Assembly (NCBI GenBank): GCA_025453595.1
Contig: JALOQB010000019.1
Span: 1-35,391, forward strand
DNA length: 35,391 bases
Direction: 5' to 3'
Source of the DNA: Polyangiaceae bacterium
Lineage (GTDB): Bacteria > Myxococcota_A > Polyangia > Polyangiales > Polyangiaceae
The notes under the pieces were generated by a model. The model searched no databases, was not told the DNA's origin, and saw only the letters and a list, made by a program, of their open reading frames with translations. The position numbers and the translations under genes were made by a program. The number at the start of each line of letters is the position of its first letter. Position 1 is the stretch's first letter. Shown piece by piece: positions 1 to 7,853 of this stretch.

Positions 1-380
1 GGATCGAGGGGAGGTTCACTCCGCCGGGGCGTCGCTGGTTGGCGTCGCCGTTTCGATGAACTGGACTCTACTTCTTTTTTTCGGCCCGTCCAGTTTTTTC
101 TTCACCGCCGCATCGATTTTTCTGCGGTGCTCGGTGCTCTATTCTCCATCAACAAGATACACGTATCCCGTTGATTGGATAATCGAACACCGATTGAGAA
201 AGATCAAAGGGAGAGGGACCCTCTCCTTGAGGCTTCTCCCGATGAGATCGTGAGATCTCGCTCGGGTGGGTGAAGATGTCGCCCTTCTTATAGAGGGAGG
301 CGAAACAAGTTCGCCAGGACGCCTCGACCGGAAGGGTTTGTAGTTCTAGCCCCTGCCCCCCGCACCTGTCCAGACTTTTT
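1..380. other. Unassigned, relatively AT-rich stretch at the window edge
   Basis: No convincing gene is visible here. The stretch is clearly richer in A and T than the rest of the window, with several T-runs, for example around 70-80 and 374-380. On the minus strand a short lysine/arginine-rich open frame ends at a TGA at 16-18. It has an in-frame stop at 139-141 and only a GTG as a possible start, so it could be a peptide of about 30 residues or chance. A CCTGT/ACAGG inverted repeat flanks the T-run near 365-387, next to the stop of the small lipoprotein gene. The stretch may hold regulatory DNA or the remains of a gene that continues left of the window. Confidence 0.4.
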
Positions 381-605
381 TTACAGGCCCTCGTCAGGTT
401 CGTTTTCTGAGGGAGCCGGGGCCCTGGGGCGTTGATGGATCGCCCCCAGCGAGGCGCGAGGGAGCGGTTCGCTGCCGAGGAATTGAGGATTCTGGGCGGC
501 CTTGGGGATCGCGGAGCTGACGCCGCTGGCCCCCTGCTGAGGGGAGATCCGGGCGCTGCAGCCGCCGAGCACAAGCGCCGCGGTCAACAGGAAGAAGGGC
601 CTCAC
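381..605 (-). CDS. Small putative lipoprotein (74 aa)
   Basis: A short gene starting with GTG inside the end of the epimerase gene: its GTG shares four bases (GTGA) with the epimerase stop, so translational coupling is likely. A purine-rich GGAGGGGAGG lies just upstream. Another GTG directly before it would be an equally possible start. The product begins VRPFFLLTAALVLGGC, a typical lipoprotein signal with an LGGC lipobox, followed by about 58 residues rich in Pro, Ser and Ala with no recognisable domain. It ends at TAA 381-383. The role is unknown. Its place as third gene behind an acyltransferase and an epimerase suggests an envelope function, but this is only context. The lipobox, ribosome-binding site and coupled start together make it likely to be real. 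Confidence 0.6.
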   Translation of the reverse strand: MRPFFLLTAALVLGGCSARISPQQGASGVSSAIPKAAQNPQFLGSEPLPRASLGAIHQRPRAPAPSENEPDEGL

Positions 606-1579
606 CACCACCTCCCCTCCTCCACGGAGAAGACGGTCTCCTCGATCCCCCGGAGCGGCGCGTAGCCAAGCTGCTCCCGCGCGCGGCTGTCGTCGACCAT
701 GCACACGTACCGGATGTGATCCAGCTCGGGCGAGGGGAACGAGGAGAGGTGGAGCCGGAACATGCGATCCAGCGTCGAGCGGAGGAGCGGGTACGGGACC
801 GGCACCCGGGTGCGTTTCAGCATGCGAAGCAGGTGGGAGAGCGGCAGCGGCGGGGGGCCAGCGACGTTGAAGATCCCCCGGAGCCCCGGGATCAGGGCGC
901 GCTCGATGGCCTGCACCACGTCGTCCTCGTGGACCACTTGCACCATCGGGTCGAACCCCATCACCGTGGGCGTGGTGCGGAGCCGCAGGTAGTTGGAGGC
1001 CGCGTTGCGCACCGAGCCCAGGATATGAACAGGCCGCAGGATGACGGTCTCGGTCTCCGGATGCCGCCAGAAGAAGCTCTGGGCCAGCATGTCCACCTCG
1101 ATCAGGTCGCGGATCTCGCTGAACGAAGCCCCGCCCAGCAAGGGGTTCTCCTCCGCGAGGAACTGCGGGTTGTCCGGGCGCGGGCCGTAGACGTTGGCGC
1201 TGGAGAGCACCACCACCTTGGGGACCCGGAAGGCCGCGGCGTACTCGAGAAGTTTCTGGAACCCCACCACGTTCCACTCGTGGTGCATCTCGGCCGAGTC
1301 TCGCAGGTTGTGCAGGACCCCGAGGTGGACGACGGCCTGCACGTTCTCGGCGCGGAAGACATCCTTGGTCTTCTTCCGGCGCAGGTCGAACTGGAGCAGC
1401 TTCACGTCCCGCGGGCGATCCGGGAAGGGGCGCCGATCGATGCCGACGATGCGAAAATCACGGTGAAGACGCCGCACCACGCGGCGCCCCAGGCGGCCGC
1501 ACAGGCCCGTCACCAGGATCGTAGGCTCCCCCCCCTGCTCCGCTCCACGACGCGACGGTACGCTCGCTTCGGTTTTCAT
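602..1579 (-). CDS. NAD-dependent epimerase/dehydratase family protein (atypical extended SDR)
   Basis: 325 residues, about the usual length for an extended short-chain dehydrogenase. The N-terminal nucleotide-binding motif TGLCGRLG (TGxxGxxG) is present after a roughly 20-residue lead, followed by the acidic strand end GIDRR and by SSANVYGPRP, the usual active-site serine strand. The canonical YxxxK pair expected after it is not seen: the segment reads FSEIRDLIEVD. The protein may therefore bind NAD(P) and sugar-nucleotide-like ligands but use other chemistry or act non-catalytically. An AGGAG sits 5-6 nt before the ATG. The gene follows the acyltransferase gene by 7 nt and overlaps the small lipoprotein gene, so the three form one operon. 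The substrate is unknown; a lipid or cell-surface sugar is a guess from the neighbours. Confidence 0.8.
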   Translation of the reverse strand: MKTEASVPSRRGAEQGGEPTILVTGLCGRLGRRVVRRLHRDFRIVGIDRRPFPDRPRDVKLLQFDLRRKKTKDVFRAENVQAVVHLGVLHNLRDSAEMHHEWNVVGFQKLLEYAAAFRVPKVVVLSSANVYGPRPDNPQFLAEENPLLGGASFSEIRDLIEVDMLAQSFFWRHPETETVILRPVHILGSVRNAASNYLRLRTTPTVMGFDPMVQVVHEDDVVQAIERALIPGLRGIFNVAGPPPLPLSHLLRMLKRTRVPVPYPLLRSTLDRMFRLHLSSFPSPELDHIRYVCMVDDSRAREQLGYAPLRGIEETVFSVEEGRWW

Positions 1580-1586
1580 GAAACTC

Positions 1587-2510
1587 CTAGAAAAATAGGC
1601 TCTTTCGCGCCTTCAGCCCGACGTTCACCATCTCCTGGATGGTGCTCTTCACCACCCACACCTTCTCCTCGATGACCGCGTCATCGTCGTCCGGGTCGCC
1701 CTCGAAGAAGATCGGCTTACCGAAGTGGATATGGTAGCGCGTGGGCAGGGGGAGCTGGAGGCCAGGGATGAACCACTGGGGGACGACCGGGAAGGTCGGC
1801 ATCCCCACCAGGTTGGCCATCGACGTCAGGTTGGCCACGTTGATGTACTGCTCCTCTGCGCCCACCACCGCGACCGGGACGATCGGGGTGTTGGTCTCGA
1901 GCGCCAGCCGGAGGAAACCCAGCCCGAACTCGGTGAGGCGGTAGCGCTGGGAGAAGGGCTTGGAGATGCCGCGGGCCCCCTCGGGGAACACCAGCACAGC
2001 CTCGCCGTTGTGGAGCAGGCGCCGGGCGTTCTCCGGGACACCAACGACCTGCCCGACCCGCTGGAACAGCACCGAGACGAAGGGCAAGGTCTGGGTCCAC
2101 TTCTCGACCATGCTGCGCACGACCCGGGGTGGCTCGCGATCAAAGAACAGGGAGGCGCCGATCATCGCCCCGTCGATCGGCACCTGCCCCGAGTGGTTGG
2201 CGATCAGCAGCACGCGCCCGTCAGGCACGTTCTCCAGGCCGTAGACCCGGGTACGGAAGTAGCGCCGGTGGAGGAAAGCCACGGCCGCCAGCGCGTACTT
2301 GCCCCACGCGAGGTCGAGGCCGAAGGGGTCAACCTGGCTGCCAGACGTCAGCGAGACCCGGGTCAGTCGCTCCTCGATCTCGCGGCCAACAAGGGCCCTC
2401 CAGGCGTCCTCGGCGCGGGCTTCGATCGACGAAAGGAGCCGCTGCGCCAGCGGGATCGCGTCGCGCCGCGCCACCCGGGACAGCGTGGCCAGGGCCTGTG
2501 TCGTTCGCAT
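1587..2510 (-). CDS. Lysophospholipid acyltransferase family protein (PlsC-like)
   Basis: 307 residues with the glycerol-phosphate acyltransferase fold. Such enzymes move an acyl chain from acyl-ACP or acyl-CoA to a glycerophospholipid or related alcohol at the cytoplasmic membrane. Motif I reads NHSGQVPID (Asn105, His106, Asp113). The spacing is longer than the textbook HX4D, as in the NHSGQxPxD sub-branch. Motif III is FPEG (175-178) within VFPEGARGISKPF, and a PIVPVAVVG segment follows. The first 80 residues are a family-specific extension without a clear signal peptide. The gene is divergent from the LD-carboxypeptidase gene across 63 nt, so both promoters should lie there. It leads a three-gene operon. 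The substrate cannot be read from the sequence. Confidence 0.85.
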   Translation of the reverse strand: MRTTQALATLSRVARRDAIPLAQRLLSSIEARAEDAWRALVGREIEERLTRVSLTSGSQVDPFGLDLAWGKYALAAVAFLHRRYFRTRVYGLENVPDGRVLLIANHSGQVPIDGAMIGASLFFDREPPRVVRSMVEKWTQTLPFVSVLFQRVGQVVGVPENARRLLHNGEAVLVFPEGARGISKPFSQRYRLTEFGLGFLRLALETNTPIVPVAVVGAEEQYINVANLTSMANLVGMPTFPVVPQWFIPGLQLPLPTRYHIHFGKPIFFEGDPDDDDAVIEEKVWVVKSTIQEMVNVGLKARKSLFF

Positions 2511-2573
2511 GATGGCTCATGCTACCTCGCCTCCCGCGGGACAGGGAGCCCCGCGGCGCGCTACCCTGCCGCG

Positions 2574-3464
2574 GTGCGCTTTCCACCTGCCCTGCGCCCC
2601 GGTGATACCGTGGGCGTCTTCGCGGGCTCCAGCCCCTTTGACCCCACCCTCGCCTGGCGCGGCCTCGGGTGGCTCGCCTCTCGCTACCGCCTGCGCTTCG
2701 ACCGCTCCCTGTTCTCCCGCAGCGGCTACCTCGCCGGCAGCGATGAGCGGCGGCGCCAGGAGCTGGCGGAGCTGCTCGCGGCCCCGGAGGTCAAGGCCAT
2801 CCTCGCGGTCCGGGGGGGCTACGGGCTCTCCCGCATCGCCCACGAGCTCCCCTGGGGCCAGTTCCTGCGTAGCCCCCGGTGGCTCCTGGGCTTCAGCGAT
2901 GTCACCGCCCTCCATGCCGAGGCCACCCGGCTGGGCGTCGCCAGCATCCATGGCCCCATGGTCGCGGCCCTGGGGCGCTGCGATGCGGTCTGCCGGGCCG
3001 AGACGCTGCTGGCCCTGGAGCGCCCGGACGCCCCCCAGCGCCTGACGGGCCTCGTACCCCTCGCCCCGGGCCGCGCCTCGGGCCCTCTCGTCGGCGGGAA
3101 CCTCACCGTGCTCCATGCCTGCGCGGCCGCCGGTCGTATGGAACTTCCAGACAATTGCATCCTGCTGCTGGAGGACGTGACGGAGCGGCCTTACCGGGTG
3201 GATCGGGCGCTGACGACGCTGCTGGTGGGGGGGCACCTGCGGCGTGTGGCGGGGGTCTTGCTGGGAGATTTCACCGACTGCGGTCCGGGTGCGGACGGGG
3301 TGCGGGTGGAGGAAGTGCTGGGGGAGCGGCTCGGGGCGCTGGGGGTGCCGGTGCTGCTGGGGGCGCCGGTGGGTCACGGTGCGCGGAACAAGCCGGTGGT
3401 GCTGGGGCAGCGCTGGACGCTGGACGCGGAGCGAGGGGAAGCGTTCAGCGGAGAGGGACCGTGA
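2574..3464 (+). CDS. LD-carboxypeptidase family protein (peptidase S66)
   Basis: S66 peptidases cleave an L,D bond, for example removing the terminal D-Ala from murein tetrapeptides (LdcA) or hydrolysing microcin C (MccF). With the GTG start at 2574 the protein is 296 residues, close to the family norm. Motifs are in the expected order: RGGYG (80-84), GFSD with the likely nucleophile Ser108, SIHGPM, GGNLTVL, LLLED with Glu200, and APVGHG with His268. This fits the Ser-Glu-His triad of E. coli LdcA. No signal peptide is seen, consistent with cytoplasmic murein recycling. The open frame extends far upstream opposite the acyltransferase gene, but the homologous part starts here. The 3' end overlaps the convergent lipoprotein gene by 20 nt. 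LdcA versus MccF-like specificity is unresolved. Confidence 0.88.
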   Translation: MRFPPALRPGDTVGVFAGSSPFDPTLAWRGLGWLASRYRLRFDRSLFSRSGYLAGSDERRRQELAELLAAPEVKAILAVRGGYGLSRIAHELPWGQFLRSPRWLLGFSDVTALHAEATRLGVASIHGPMVAALGRCDAVCRAETLLALERPDAPQRLTGLVPLAPGRASGPLVGGNLTVLHACAAAGRMELPDNCILLLEDVTERPYRVDRALTTLLVGGHLRRVAGVLLGDFTDCGPGADGVRVEEVLGERLGALGVPVLLGAPVGHGARNKPVVLGQRWTLDAERGEAFSGEGP

Positions 3465-4176
3465 CCTTGGCGGGCCAGCTCCCCGGGGAGGGGAACTGGA
3501 GGCCCTGGATGGCCTTGACGACGCAGGTCGCGGTTTCAGGTCGCTCCGGATCCGGGGCGCTGGCCCCGGCGGCGATGACCTTGCCATCGGTATCAATGTA
3601 AACGGTGACCTCGACGGCCCCCCTGGCGGCGCAGGGCTGCAGGGGGGCACGGGCGAGGGTGGGTTGAGCCTTGTCCGCGGCCCAGGGGGTTGGCTCGCGG
3701 TCGCCCTTCATGGGGAAATGCATCTCGTTGGAGGCAAGGCCGGTACGACCACCCTCGGGCCTGGGCCAGGAGAGGGCTCTGGCCGCGTCGAGCACGCAGG
3801 TTTCGAGGCGAAGATCACCGACGCTGGAGCTGGGCAAGGCGGCGGAGAGCACACGCCCGTCCTCGCCGATGCGGAGCTCGATGCGGAGGTCACCGGCGAG
3901 GAAATCAAGCCGGGGGTCCTTCTTGCGGAGATCCTCCTGGCAGGCCTCCGACTTCTTGAGGATGGCCTCGAAGTTTTTCTTCACCTGCTTCGCGTCGAGG
4001 GCACCGACCTCGGCGTCGAGGGAGGGGGTATTCCTGGACCCTCTTGGCGTGACAGAGGCAGAGGATGAGGACGAGGGAGCCCCTCCGGGAGAAGGGAGGT
4101 CGGGGGCCGGTCTGGGCGAAGGGGAGGAGGCGCAGGCGACGAGGGGAGGAAGGAGGAGGGCCAGAACACGGCGCAT
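3445..4176 (-). CDS. AgmX/PglI C-terminal domain-like lipoprotein
   Basis: 243 residues starting with a lipoprotein signal (MRRVLALLLPPLVAC, lipobox LVAC at about residue 15), then a Pro/Ser-rich linker to about residue 50. The rest contains two copies of a module: a beta-hairpin with an IxxDGxV core (IGEDGRV; IDTDGKV), a conserved cysteine (ETCVLDAA; ATCVVKAI) and a closing FP-type strand. This is the layout of the AgmX/PglI C-terminal domain known from myxobacterial gliding and envelope proteins, and related to TonB C-terminal domains. The four cysteines could pair as disulphides in the periplasm. It is convergent with the LD-carboxypeptidase gene. The function is unknown; binding to an envelope machine is the family-based guess. 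Confidence 0.72.
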   Translation of the reverse strand: MRRVLALLLPPLVACASSPSPRPAPDLPSPGGAPSSSSSASVTPRGSRNTPSLDAEVGALDAKQVKKNFEAILKKSEACQEDLRKKDPRLDFLAGDLRIELRIGEDGRVLSAALPSSSVGDLRLETCVLDAARALSWPRPEGGRTGLASNEMHFPMKGDREPTPWAADKAQPTLARAPLQPCAARGAVEVTVYIDTDGKVIAAGASAPDPERPETATCVVKAIQGLQFPSPGSWPAKVTVPLR

Positions 4177-4201
4177 GGCCGGGGCACCCTACCACAGGAG
4201 A

Positions 4202-5014
4202 TCAGGGCCGACGGTGCTCGATCTGGTAGCGCGCCGGGTCCTGGCCGTGGACGCGGATCACGAGCCGGTGGGCATCGATGCGGGCGATGGCATGGGCCGC
4301 TGCGGGGCGACCTGGAGCGTCGTCGTCGAGGTTCTCGATGAGGCTCTGGATCGTGATGTAGGGGATGCCGTCGATCAGATCGAGGTGATTGCGGTGCACG
4401 TGGCCGTTGAACACGGCGCGCACCTTGCGGCTCTCCAGGAGGATCTGGCGGAGCTGGGCGCGCTCGCGGACCAGGGCGAGGTGAGGCGCCTTGTGGAACC
4501 AGCGGGCATCGCCGAGATCCTGCTCGGAGGCGCTGTGGTGCATGAAGACCAGCGTATCGAGGGAGGTTCGGGCCAGGTCCTCGCGCAACCACTCGAGCTG
4601 CCCCGGATCGATGCGGACGTCCTGATCCTTGCGCTCGACGGTGTGGAGGACGACGAGGTGAAATTCGCCGAGGTCTAGCGAATAGTAGAGGGGGCCGCGG
4701 CGCCCCCAGGCCTCGTTGAGGTCCTCGATCGAGAGGTGCACGGTGTCGTGGTTACCGGCCACGTTGAGCACCGGGCAGGGGGCAGATCGGAGGATCCGCT
4801 GGCAGTCGAGGTACCGGGCGCGATCGAGCGCGGGCCCCTCGTCTTCGATGTCGTCGCCGAGGTTGACCAGGAGGTCGAGGTGCTCCTCGGCCCGCAGCCG
4901 CTCGATCACCCCGTGCAGCAGCGCGGGAGCCTCGTGAGAGAGCTTGCGGAGCTTGCCCTCGAAGGAGGCGAGAGGGCCAAAATGGAGGTCGGTGACGAAG
5001 GCGAAGGTCCTCAT
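4202..5014 (-). CDS. Calcineurin-like metallophosphoesterase
   Basis: 270 residues from the ATG at 5012-5014, which has AAAGG about 9 nt upstream; the frame is open further upstream but shows no homology there. All metal-site motifs are present in order: DLH (Asp9, His11), LGDD (Asp54), GNHD (Asn88, His89), MHH (159-160) and GHVH (His205, His207). These coordinate two divalent metals for phosphomonoester or phosphodiester hydrolysis. The layout is that of the CpdA/Icc-type 3',5'-cyclic-nucleotide phosphodiesterase group, but the substrate cannot be told. No signal peptide is visible, so it is probably cytoplasmic. It is divergent from the lipoprotein gene at 5127. Confidence 0.88.
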   Translation of the reverse strand: MRTFAFVTDLHFGPLASFEGKLRKLSHEAPALLHGVIERLRAEEHLDLLVNLGDDIEDEGPALDRARYLDCQRILRSAPCPVLNVAGNHDTVHLSIEDLNEAWGRRGPLYYSLDLGEFHLVVLHTVERKDQDVRIDPGQLEWLREDLARTSLDTLVFMHHSASEQDLGDARWFHKAPHLALVRERAQLRQILLESRKVRAVFNGHVHRNHLDLIDGIPYITIQSLIENLDDDAPGRPAAAHAIARIDAHRLVIRVHGQDPARYQIEHRRP

Positions 5015-5126
5015 GATGTTCAACCTTTCACGGTGCGCCTCGGGGGGGAAGGGCCGGAGGGCGAGGGACGCGTGAGTGGCACGACCCGAGAAAACATCGT
5101 ATAGGCCCGCGGGAACAGATCCCTTG

Positions 5127-5564
5127 ATGCGAACGCTCTCCCTTCTCCCGCTGATGATGCTGTACGCCGGCTGCGAGCCCGAGCCTGCGCCGACCTGCCC
5201 GGGGCCCAGCCCGGCGTTCCGGGTGCAGGTGAAGGCTGAGGGTGGGGGCCTGCTGGCTCCGGACACCAGGATCGCGGTGCGTTACGGTGGAAACGGTGAA
5301 GAAACCTTCCTGACGAACGCCCCGGGGCCCTCGCCGCAGGTGCTCTTCTGTGCGCTGATCCCGGTGGGGACGACGGCGGACAAGCTGGAGGGCGTGTCGT
5401 GCCAGCTCTGGACCGATGGTGCCGCGGAGTTGAAGATCGAGGGTACCGGCTTCGAGACCTACGATCGCTCCCTGGCGGCCACCCGCGGCGAGTGTGGCAT
5501 CGAGACGACCCTCATGGAGATCTTGCTTCGCCCCACCCCAACCGAGGGAACCACCCCGCCATGA
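5127..5564 (+). CDS. Putative lipoprotein of unknown function
   Basis: 145 residues from the ATG at 5127, chosen because it begins a clean signal sequence (MRTLSLLPLMMLYAGC, lipobox YAGC). The frame continues upstream to 5076 without a signal. The mature part has five further cysteines and a beta-rich pattern with an IAVRYGGNGEE segment. I do not recognise a family. The stop overlaps the start of the thioesterase gene (ATGA), so the two are translated together. The product should be anchored in the inner or outer membrane. Confidence 0.65.
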   Translation: MRTLSLLPLMMLYAGCEPEPAPTCPGPSPAFRVQVKAEGGGLLAPDTRIAVRYGGNGEETFLTNAPGPSPQVLFCALIPVGTTADKLEGVSCQLWTDGAAELKIEGTGFETYDRSLAATRGECGIETTLMEILLRPTPTEGTTPP

Positions 5565-5977
5565 CCGAACCGCTCCTGGAGCGCACCCCGCTGACCGTTC
5601 GATTCTGCGAGACCGATCTGATGGGGATCGTCCACCACGGGAATTACCTCCAGTACTTCGAGGTCGGCCGCGTCGCCTGGTTCAAGAGCCGGGGCGCCAC
5701 CTTCGATCGCTGGGAAGGGATCCAGCTCCCCGTGGTCGAGGCTCACCTGCGCTACCGCAAGCCCGCTCGCTTCGACGACGAGCTGCGCATCGACACCTGG
5801 GTCGCCGAGCTCAAGGGGGCCAGCGTGCGCTTTGCGTACCGCATCTTCCGGGTGCAGAGCGGCAGCGATGAGCTGCTCTGCGAGGGCGAAACGTTGCTGG
5901 CCTGCGTGGGGCCGACCCTGATCCCCCGGCGCTTCCCCCCCTTCCTGCGGGAGGCCTTCGAGGGTCAACGGGTGTAG
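5561..5977 (+). CDS. Acyl-CoA thioesterase, YbgC/4-hydroxybenzoyl-CoA thioesterase family (hotdog fold)
   Basis: 138 residues, a typical single hotdog domain. The N-terminal signature RFCETDLMGIVHHGNYLQYF contains the catalytic Asp19, the GIVHHGNY loop and the start of the long helix (FEVGRVAWF) that defines this family. LRYRKPARFDDELRIDTWV is the second conserved block. Such enzymes hydrolyse acyl-CoA or acyl-ACP thioesters in the cytoplasm. YbgC homologues are often linked to phospholipid synthesis or the Tol-Pal system, but no tol genes are here. The ATG overlaps the TGA of the lipoprotein gene. The 3' end overlaps the convergent ElyC/YdcF-like gene by 13 nt. Confidence 0.87.
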   Translation: MTEPLLERTPLTVRFCETDLMGIVHHGNYLQYFEVGRVAWFKSRGATFDRWEGIQLPVVEAHLRYRKPARFDDELRIDTWVAELKGASVRFAYRIFRVQSGSDELLCEGETLLACVGPTLIPRRFPPFLREAFEGQRV

Positions 5978-6750
5978 CCTCTTGCACGGTAGATCAGGCG
6001 CCCCGCCAGCTCTCGCAGCGCAGCGGAGCTCATGTGCAGCGAGCGCGTGCGCGGCAGCAGATCGACGACCCCCCGGGGCACCTGATCCGAACGCAGATCC
6101 ACGGCCCAGGTATCCGGCTCGAGGCCCAGGGCACGGAAGCAACCAAGCGCCCTGGGCATGTGGAAGGCGCTGGTCACCAGCAGCACCCGGGACCAGCCGC
6201 GCTCGCGCCAGATCGCCGCTGATTCCACCGCGTTCTCCCGGGTGTTGCGGCTCTTGCTTTCGACCAGCAGCCTGGCTGGATCGACCCCCCATGCTTCCAG
6301 CTGTTTCTTGAGGACCAGGGCCTCGTCCGTGCTGCCCGGCGCCGGGTCCCCGTCCCCGCCAGAGAGGAGCGCGAACCGCACCTTGTCCGCCCTGAGCAGC
6401 TCGTGAGCGGCGAGCAGCCGGTCCACGTTGTCGTTGTAGGAAGCCCGCCCGAAGGTGGCCATGGCGCGATCGTCGAGCATGCCGCCGAGGACGATCACCG
6501 CGTCGTAGCCGCCCTCGCCGCGAAAGCTGGTCAGCGGCGGGGCCTCGGTCGCGCGCCAGAGGGCGTTGGACACCGGATCTATGGAAAATATATACAAGAG
6601 AAGCAAGCCCGCGGGGGTGGAGAAGCGGAGGCGGCGGGCGAGGTGAGGGCGGCGGAGGCGTGGCGCGAGGGAGCCGAGGGAGACCAGGAAGAGGGCCCAG
6701 CAGAGGGGGCTGAGGAGGACGTCGAGGCTCTTGGAGAGGAGGAAGAACAC
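5965..6750 (-). CDS. ElyC/SanA/YdcF family membrane protein (DUF218)
   Basis: 261 residues from a GTG start, the only start codon available in the frame. Two N-terminal hydrophobic segments (about 2-28 and 45-62) are followed by a DUF218 domain from about residue 80. Its motifs are YDAVIVLGG, LLSGGDG, the ExxSRNTRENA segment and VLLVTSAFHMPRAL. ElyC in E. coli affects peptidoglycan or lipid-carrier metabolism, and YdcF binds S-adenosylmethionine; the exact reaction is not settled. The domain is probably on the periplasmic or cytoplasmic face of the inner membrane. It lies 47 nt behind the DUF481 gene and may be cotranscribed. Its 5' part contains one copy of the recurring TATGGAA word (6580-6586, antisense to the gene). 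Confidence 0.85.
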   Translation of the reverse strand: MFFLLSKSLDVLLSPLCWALFLVSLGSLAPRLRRPHLARRLRFSTPAGLLLLYIFSIDPVSNALWRATEAPPLTSFRGEGGYDAVIVLGGMLDDRAMATFGRASYNDNVDRLLAAHELLRADKVRFALLSGGDGDPAPGSTDEALVLKKQLEAWGVDPARLLVESKSRNTRENAVESAAIWRERGWSRVLLVTSAFHMPRALGCFRALGLEPDTWAVDLRSDQVPRGVVDLLPRTRSLHMSSAALRELAGRLIYRARGYTR

Positions 6751-6797
6751 GGAGGCACCGGGGGTGGTGAGGTGGGGCGCCTCCGCGAAGTCGGCGC

Positions 6798-7727
6798 TCA
6801 GAGGAAGGTATAGACGAGGGAGACGGCGGAGATCGTATCGAGCTTCTCCTTGCCGGGGACGGGCTTGCTCTCGTAGCGATTCGAGAAGGAGAACGAGATG
6901 GCGAGGGCGTCGAAGATCTTGGTGGTGAGGGCCACGTCGCCGTTGAGGCGGTACAGCTTGGTGTCGCTGAGGCCCTGGAGGAACTCGAGGCCGGCGGTGA
7001 GCTTGCTGGTCTCGGAGAGGGCATGCTCGTAGCTGACCGCGAGGCGCCCGGAGTGGACGGTGCGGGTCTTGGGGGTGATGAAGTTGCGAGAGCCGTCGGG
7101 GTTGCGGATCTCGTTCTTGTTGGCGTCGAGGGGGACGCGGGCGTCGTCGAGGCGGATATCGTGGAGGAGGTCGTAGCCAAGCTCGATGGAGAGCAGCTGG
7201 GCCTTCTTGTTGATGATCGTGTAACCGACGCCGGGGTCGACCTGGAGGCGGAAGGCGAGGCCCTGGAACTTGTCGTGGCGGCCCTGGGCGGAGGTGAAGA
7301 GGGTCACGTCGCCGAGGAAGTAGTCGTAGCGGGTGAGGCCCTGGATGTTACGGACCGACTCCTCGGCCTTGTCCTGGCCGGCGGGGGTGTTCTGCGCGTA
7401 GTTCCCGGCGAGGGCAGCGCGGAACTGGTGGTCATCGCGGCGGAGGCGGAACTTGGTGGCGGAGGTGAGGGCCAGCAGGCGCGCGTTACCGGTGGACTGG
7501 AGCCCACCAGCGGACAGCGAGAGCTCGGTGGCGTCCTTGGATTCATCCGCCTTCTCGGCGGTCTGGAACTTGTCGGTGTTGATATCGGTGGTGCCGGTGG
7601 TCGCCTTGCTCTGGGCCTGGGTCCCCTTCGGGATCTCCTGCTGAGCGAGGGCCTGGGAGGAGGCGCCGAGGGCAAGACAAGCAGCAAAGAGGGAGATGGA
7701 AAGGCGAAGGGGAGTACGCATGTTCAT
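6798..7727 (-). CDS. DUF481-type outer-membrane beta-barrel protein (YdiY-like)
   Basis: 309 residues from the ATG at 7725-7727, chosen over the far-upstream start because a GGAG lies 5-8 nt before it and it opens a signal peptide ending ALA-QQ near residue 29. After a Thr/Lys-rich linker the protein is made of alternating amphipathic strands with turns such as ELSLSAGGLQSTGNARLL, FRLRRDDHQFRAALAGNYAQN and GYDLLHDIRL, and ends in the aromatic/hydrophobic strand VSLVYTFL, a classic outer-membrane C-terminus. This matches DUF481 (putative salt-induced outer membrane protein YdiY). The function is unknown. The gene lies between the PBP gene and the ElyC/YdcF-like gene, same strand, with a hairpin separating it from the PBP gene. 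Confidence 0.8.
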   Translation of the reverse strand: MNMRTPLRLSISLFAACLALGASSQALAQQEIPKGTQAQSKATTGTTDINTDKFQTAEKADESKDATELSLSAGGLQSTGNARLLALTSATKFRLRRDDHQFRAALAGNYAQNTPAGQDKAEESVRNIQGLTRYDYFLGDVTLFTSAQGRHDKFQGLAFRLQVDPGVGYTIINKKAQLLSIELGYDLLHDIRLDDARVPLDANKNEIRNPDGSRNFITPKTRTVHSGRLAVSYEHALSETSKLTAGLEFLQGLSDTKLYRLNGDVALTTKIFDALAISFSFSNRYESKPVPGKEKLDTISAVSLVYTFL

Positions 7728-7829
7728 CGGCTCCATAGAGTCCTTGGTTCGTCGGGGCTTAAAGCACGGGACATGCCGCAAGGGGAAGCCCGATAAAAGC
7801 CGTGAGATCCGGGATAGCGGGGGCACAAA

Positions 7830-7853
7830 CGTTGAGGACAGCCGTCCTCAACG
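7830..7853 (-). terminator. Hairpin at the end of the transpeptidase gene
   Basis: A perfect 10-bp inverted repeat (CGTTGAGGAC / GTCCTCAACG) with an AGCC loop. On the minus strand it starts within the TGA stop of the penicillin-binding protein gene and is followed by TTTGTG, a weak U-tract. It probably ends or attenuates transcription before the DUF481 gene. It could also be a symmetric protein-binding site. Confidence 0.55.

Noticed and set aside
56-253. Plus-strand frame of 65 codons with a hydrophobic start
   Set aside because: It has Phe/Ser/Leu runs derived from T-rich DNA, no ribosome-binding site and no family resemblance.
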